A program made the translations under genes and the position numbers. The notes beneath the pieces were generated by a model, which ran no database searches, had not been told where the DNA came from, and saw only the letters and a program-made list of their open reading frames with translations. Shown in pieces: positions 57,264 to 64,000 of a DNA stretch of 64,000 nucleotides (positions are counted from its first letter, which is position 1; every line of letters begins with the position of its first letter). The DNA is from Lactifluus volemus (taxonomy: Eukaryota; Basidiomycota; Agaricomycetes; Russulales; Russulaceae), in NCBI GenBank assembly GCA_022376515.1, contig WTXI01000062.1:124001-188000 (forward strand). The letters run 5' to 3'.

Positions 57264-58015
57264 GATTTAAATTTGTACTTTACCAACGGATTGTTGCACG
57301 TTGTATGCTCGTTATACACTGAGGTGCAAGACAGAGGTGTGGCGTGTGGGCGCAGCTACTCCGCTCCCCAGGGACGGGGACCAACCATGGCCGGCCAAGT
57401 GCAAGTCTCCATCTGGTAAGATCTAATTGTTATTCAAGGGAGCAGAGTAACTGGGCGGGCGGAGTTCAAGTTGGAGGGGCCAAGACAATAAAATATGAGG
57501 GTAGAGAGTACTTAACAAGGTTCAAGGTTCAATCCAGCGCTAAGCACAGCACCTGGTCCCTTTCTTGCCCCATACGTTGACGTTGACGTTGACGTCGAGG
57601 TTGACACTGACAGCAAAACTTGTCAAACTGAGCTGTCACTGACACGCAACCACTCGCACGGCTTTAGTGAGCGAGATAAGCAACTTTCTATTGATAGCTT
57701 ATCCGCGAGATTTGGTACCCCTTGCCACGTCCAAGCTTGTTTCATTCTCTATGTGAGTGGGTCCGAGAAGGGGACTGGTGTATACTAGTACTAGCACCCA
57801 ACGTTGCAAACGACATCTCACAAACAGGGGGACTCAACACTCGATGGACCTCAGTGCGATCACTGACCTGGACGGGGGGCGCTTGCAGTCGGGTAAGTTA
57901 TTGTTTACTATTGTGGGTCCATTGTAGAGTAATTCCCAGGGGAGGAGGCAGTGAATGCAGGGCCCTAACTTGTCTTGTGGGTCCACATGTCAGACTATCG
58001 GGCCCTCGCCTTTAC
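57264..58015. other. Forkhead gene upstream region
   Basis: Contains a short run of GTTGAC units at 57577-57605 and CT-rich DNA before the forkhead start. No gene seen. Confidence 0.45.
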
Positions 58016-60770
<2,755 letters not shown>

Positions 60771-61186
60771 CGCGTGGCCGCTGGTGTTCCGTCTTCCGAG
60801 AGGGACGGGTCGTAACGTGATGTTGACCGGAAATTCTATTCCCCCGCTTCTCACATCACCCCCACTGATCTAGTAATTCTATGACGAAAATGAATAAATG
60901 GATGGATGAAATGGTTCTCATCGTCTGCAAGTGCGCCGCTATCTTCGTTATCTTTATGTTGTCTATTCCCCGCTCCCTCTGCGACTATCCTTATACTTTG
61001 CGCTATCAGTCATCGTCATCACATACTCACTCTGCTCTCGCATGCTCGCATGGCAATTACATGTATATCATTCGACAACACACGTACACACAGCTGCTAG
61101 TTAATGTTTCAGGGACCAGGAATGAATAATAACAAAAGTCCATTGTGCCCCTAGTATTCGTGTTACACATCAAACCTGGGTTTCTC

Positions 61187-61275
61187 ACTGGGGTGCAGGG
61201 AATCGAACCCGACCTCCTCAGATTATATGTGTGAAAGCGAGGTATGACACCGAAAGAATACATCCACAACTTTTC
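61187..61275 (-). pseudogene. tRNA-Glu(UUC)-like remnant
   Basis: On the minus strand the order fits a tRNA: a D-arm-like part (GTAT...ATAC stem with TTCGGTGTC), anticodon stem CCTCG with loop CTTTCAC (anticodon TTC), about 10 extra bases like a tRNA intron, TGAGG, and a T-arm GGGTTCGATTCCC with an exact B-box. The T stem has a mismatch and no matching acceptor stem is found, so I take it as a dead copy or tRNA-derived fragment. Confidence 0.4.
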
Positions 61276-62550
61276 ACGCAAGGTAGCCCCTGAGTGCCAC
61301 TCATCGAGGAATCGCAGGCCTGTGTCCGGCAGAGCAGGCGTATTCAGGACCAACAGATGTAAGCTCTACAACCGTCGAAAGCACCGCTATCTACAACTAC
61401 GACCCACCTCTCCATTTTAAACACATTGTTACCATACTCTCTATCCCAAGCAGACATACTATACGTAGCTAGTACTAGTACGTCTTTGTTCTATGGAAAC
61501 ATATAACTTGAATGCGCCAATGGGGACTCTAATTCAAACATTTCCTTCGTGTGGATCAGGGTGACGAATCTTCGCCCGATGGTCCATGGGTCACCCTTCC
61601 GTTGCATTAACGGTGAGGTTCAACCCTAGCCGACAGAAACGCACAGAGTCGTGGTCAGGGAATGCCGGGCCTACATCCTTCCGCTAGTAAGTTGAGGTTC
61701 ACAAAATTCCCAGGGTAACCTACCACGGCCAGCGTCATAAGTGAATAATTTACACCTGACGTCTCACGTCTTCATGTTACCAGGTGAGGATGTCAGTACG
61801 TAAGTTAGGTGTGCATTGAAACCCGAAAGAGGTGGCACTATACTATGTGAGTTTGTCGGACATCAACAATGTCAATGTGATGGCTGGTGTCAACCCAAAG
61901 TTGGGTAGAGAAACGCAGTTGGGACCAACAATTTAATTTATCATATTACTCAACTAAGAACTGACGAGCCGCGGCCTACGTATCGGATATAAGCCCAATT
62001 TACCCACTGGTAATAAAAGGAGGGTTTTCTTTGTAATCGTAGCTTGGCGCTGCCGCTAACAAGTAACAACAACAAATACTAGTATCTTTTTCAAGTGTTC
62101 CTAAACGGTAAGTCGCCACGATTTTCAAAGCCGTTTTCAGTGAGGTGTCGTCCGAATATGGTGTCAAATGAGCGCTAAATGTTTTAAAAACTCCCACGTG
62201 TCAATTGACCCATGGGACCTGCAGGAGATAAGCCGGGGATTGCTACCCCTGGTGATGACTACTCTGGCGGTCTTGAAACGGATTCGACAGATATCATTCG
62301 ATACATATTGGGCAGAAAATATCTGTCGACATGTTCAAGAACAGCGTAGCCCCTCGCATATGGGACGGTGGAAGCGAAGGTTTGATGAACTTGAAATTGG
62401 GAAAAGCCGAGGACGACAGGGGCGATTTTGTCGCTTTGCCTCGTCGCTGCCGGGCGTACGGCATGAGATCATGGGAGTCGGACAGCCAGACAGGTACCTG
62501 ACGGCTCTCCCGTCTTGGCGCCCCTTCTCCACCACGCAGCATCTTTCACA

Positions 62551-62557
62551 TATATAA
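62551..62557 (+). promoter_or_regulatory. TATA box
   Basis: TATATAA, 60 bases before the ATG at 62611, a usual distance for a fungal gene with a short leader. Confidence 0.6.
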
Positions 62558-62610
62558 ACCACCGATTATTCGATGGGTATTTTAACGGCCCCCCCGTCAG
62601 TTCTGACCAG

Positions 62611-63160
62611 ATGTCCGGCAACTCAACCTTCGTGCCGCCAAATTTCCTCAATGTAACTGCACTCTCTGCCCAGAATGGCCTGTCCGTTCTCGAGTGTTGG
62701 CAGCTCTCCCCCGGCTTTACCACTTCATCTCAGTCGGGTACAGCCGGAGCAAGCATCCTGCAGCTAGGAAACGTTGCCAACATGAGTTACTCGGTGCTTC
62801 CACCTGGTTTCAATGCCGGCCTCCACAATGCACCAACTGAACAGTACGGTCATACCTCCCACTTTCCCCAATCCGCTTATACTGACATGGCCTTGAATTC
62901 TTGGACAGGTGGGTCGTGTTCCTTTCCGGCCTTGCACACATCACACTCCCCAACTCGACTGCCGAGGCTTTCGTTGCGGGTGGAGCGAACGGGTGATATT
63001 CGCCGCTGACACATCGAAAGTGAGCACTCTCGGCCACGCGACGAACTATCCGTCCCGCGAAGAGACCCGCGCTCTGCAAATTCCCACCGGTGGAATCATC
63101 CCCCAACACACGGTGCTGCATTCAGGCCCGTGCAGCCGTATTCTCGACGAAATTGACTAG
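62611..63160 (+). CDS. Small conserved fungal protein, unknown role (one-base frame break)
   Basis: Two exons, 62611-62843 and 62909-63160. It opens MSGNSTFVPPNFLNVTAL; next parts are GLSVLECWQLSPGFTTSS, QWVVFLSGLAHITLPNS across the intron, FVAGGANG, then IFAADTSKVSTLGH and IPTGGIIPQHTVLHSGPC. I have the impression of a cupin-like beta protein found in Agaricomycetes, but cannot name its function. There is no signal peptide at this start. Near 62992 one G seems to be missing: AACGGGTGATA should read GGG GTG ATA to keep the frame. Confidence 0.65.
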
Positions 63161-64000
63161 CAACACCGTCGTGCTCACTATTTCTCGGGTTTTTTTTCTC
63201 GTACTATGCATATGTCATTCATGTCGGTGCCTAGGTCATGGCAGGTTGTGTCGCATACAGAAATTTTATTATCTCGTTCGCTCGCTCTAATGATGTTACT
63301 TACGTTCAGCTGTAACTATGCTTTTTCCCATTCCCTATCCGCTCCGTCTCTTTCCTATTAGACGAATCGACGTGATGGGATACATCATGGTTCACCTTCG
63401 CTAACTCGTGTGCCCAATCTCCGGACTCGATGGCGCATTAACGATGGGTCCTGTCGCTGACTGACGAAAAGAGGCCTCATTAAAGTGGCGATCTGCACCG
63501 AACCGGTGGCGACGGCCCGTGCGGCACGTACTACTACTGTACTATGTGCAACGTGTCTGGTGGATGTTTCTGAACAAATCCAACAAAACAAACTGGGCGA
63601 TATTGTCGCTTTATTCGCCTCCTCGGGTATCTGCAGCTTCTCGTATGATCCAAGGCGCCTGTTTTGAGGAAGTGGTTCACTTACAGTACTTGGTTAACAG
63701 CGCTGAGAGTGATTCACTCCACTTCACACTGGCAGGTAGGTCCTATGTTCTCATCAAGGAAAGAGCGGTGACACAGGGCACAAGCCTTCACACTTGATTA
63801 CAGTTTGACGTGTAATCGGATGTACGTGTCCCACCTCCGTGTAAGTAACTGAGACATGGTTCAACGTGGCGACGGCATCTGAGAATTTTCTGCTTATTAC
63901 AGTCAGAATCTCGGCCCCACTGGCACTGGCAGCGATGGTTGATCGGACCCGCGGCCATTTTACAGTATGATCCAACAGGTCGGTAATGGTCATGAAACCT
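63161..64000 (+). other. Possible gene fragment at the window edge
   Basis: About 63620-63797 (+) reads FEEVVHLQYLVNSAESDSLH, protein-like and open, but no start or family is clear. It may be part of a gene that continues past the window. The rest shows nothing I can name. Confidence 0.3.

Larger units (their letters stand above)
60771..62610. other. Intergenic region with a tRNA remnant
   Basis: No protein gene was recognised. It contains the tRNA-Glu-like remnant at 61187-61275 and, at its right end, the promoter of the next gene. Confidence 0.45.

Noticed and set aside
57577..57605. GTTGAC tandem run as a minisatellite
   Set aside because: Only about four imperfect units; too short to call.

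Overview
The window is nuclear DNA of a filamentous basidiomycete, most likely an agaricomycete. Genes are dense and almost all are broken by many introns of about 45-65 bases (GT..AG). The proteins are typical fungal housekeeping families. A Crinkler (CRN) gene with an NTPase and a nuclease domain fits plant-associated Agaricomycetes such as the Rhizoctonia/Ceratobasidium group, but that placement is inference.

Layout. 0-5 kb: the 3' part of a fungal rhodopsin-like membrane protein and a TVP38 Golgi membrane protein. 6.7-14.2 kb: a divergent pair (Cir_N/LENG1-like gene, minus; ERV41/ERGIC2-type cargo receptor, plus), a LINE remnant, and a full-length Crinkler. 15-23.3 kb: a rearranged 'scrap' region. 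It holds a decayed second copy of the whole LENG1-like/ERV41/Crinkler block, a Crinkler exon fragment joined to a KU70 5' fragment, repeated and half-inverted Crinkler header domains, a copy of the Crinkler tail and three foldback palindromes. 23.3-29.4 kb: a compact housekeeping run, HUS1 (-), GRX4 (+), SDHC (-), KU70 (+), each divergent pair sharing a promoter of about 75 bases. 30.9-34.6 kb: SPX-domain phosphate transporter (-). 37.7-39.9 kb: KilA-N/APSES transcription factor (-). 41.6-45.5 kb: ornithine decarboxylase (-) and PP2A activator PTPA (-). 47.2-48.3 kb: Maf-type nucleotide pyrophosphatase (+). 50.9-55 kb: M1 aminopeptidase (+). 55.3-60.8 kb: acidic-repeat protein (-), THG1 tRNA-His guanylyltransferase (+), forkhead factor (+). 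62.6-63.2 kb: small conserved protein of unknown role (+).

The most unusual part is 14.9-23.3 kb. Pieces of the intact Crinkler and of KU70 recur there as DNA copies that keep intron sequence, so retrotransposition is unlikely. They are joined at or next to foldback inverted repeats, one of them with perfect 49-base arms. The pattern suggests repeated template switching or foldback repair centred on a Crinkler locus.

A second theme is single-base frame breaks in otherwise conserved genes (ERV41 start, transporter SPX domain, ODC, the 62.6 kb gene and possibly the forkhead gene). They look more like sequence errors in this assembly than real loss of five conserved genes, and should be checked against reads.

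Exon borders were worked out by hand from splice signals and reading phase. Family names rest on recognised motifs, not on a database search.
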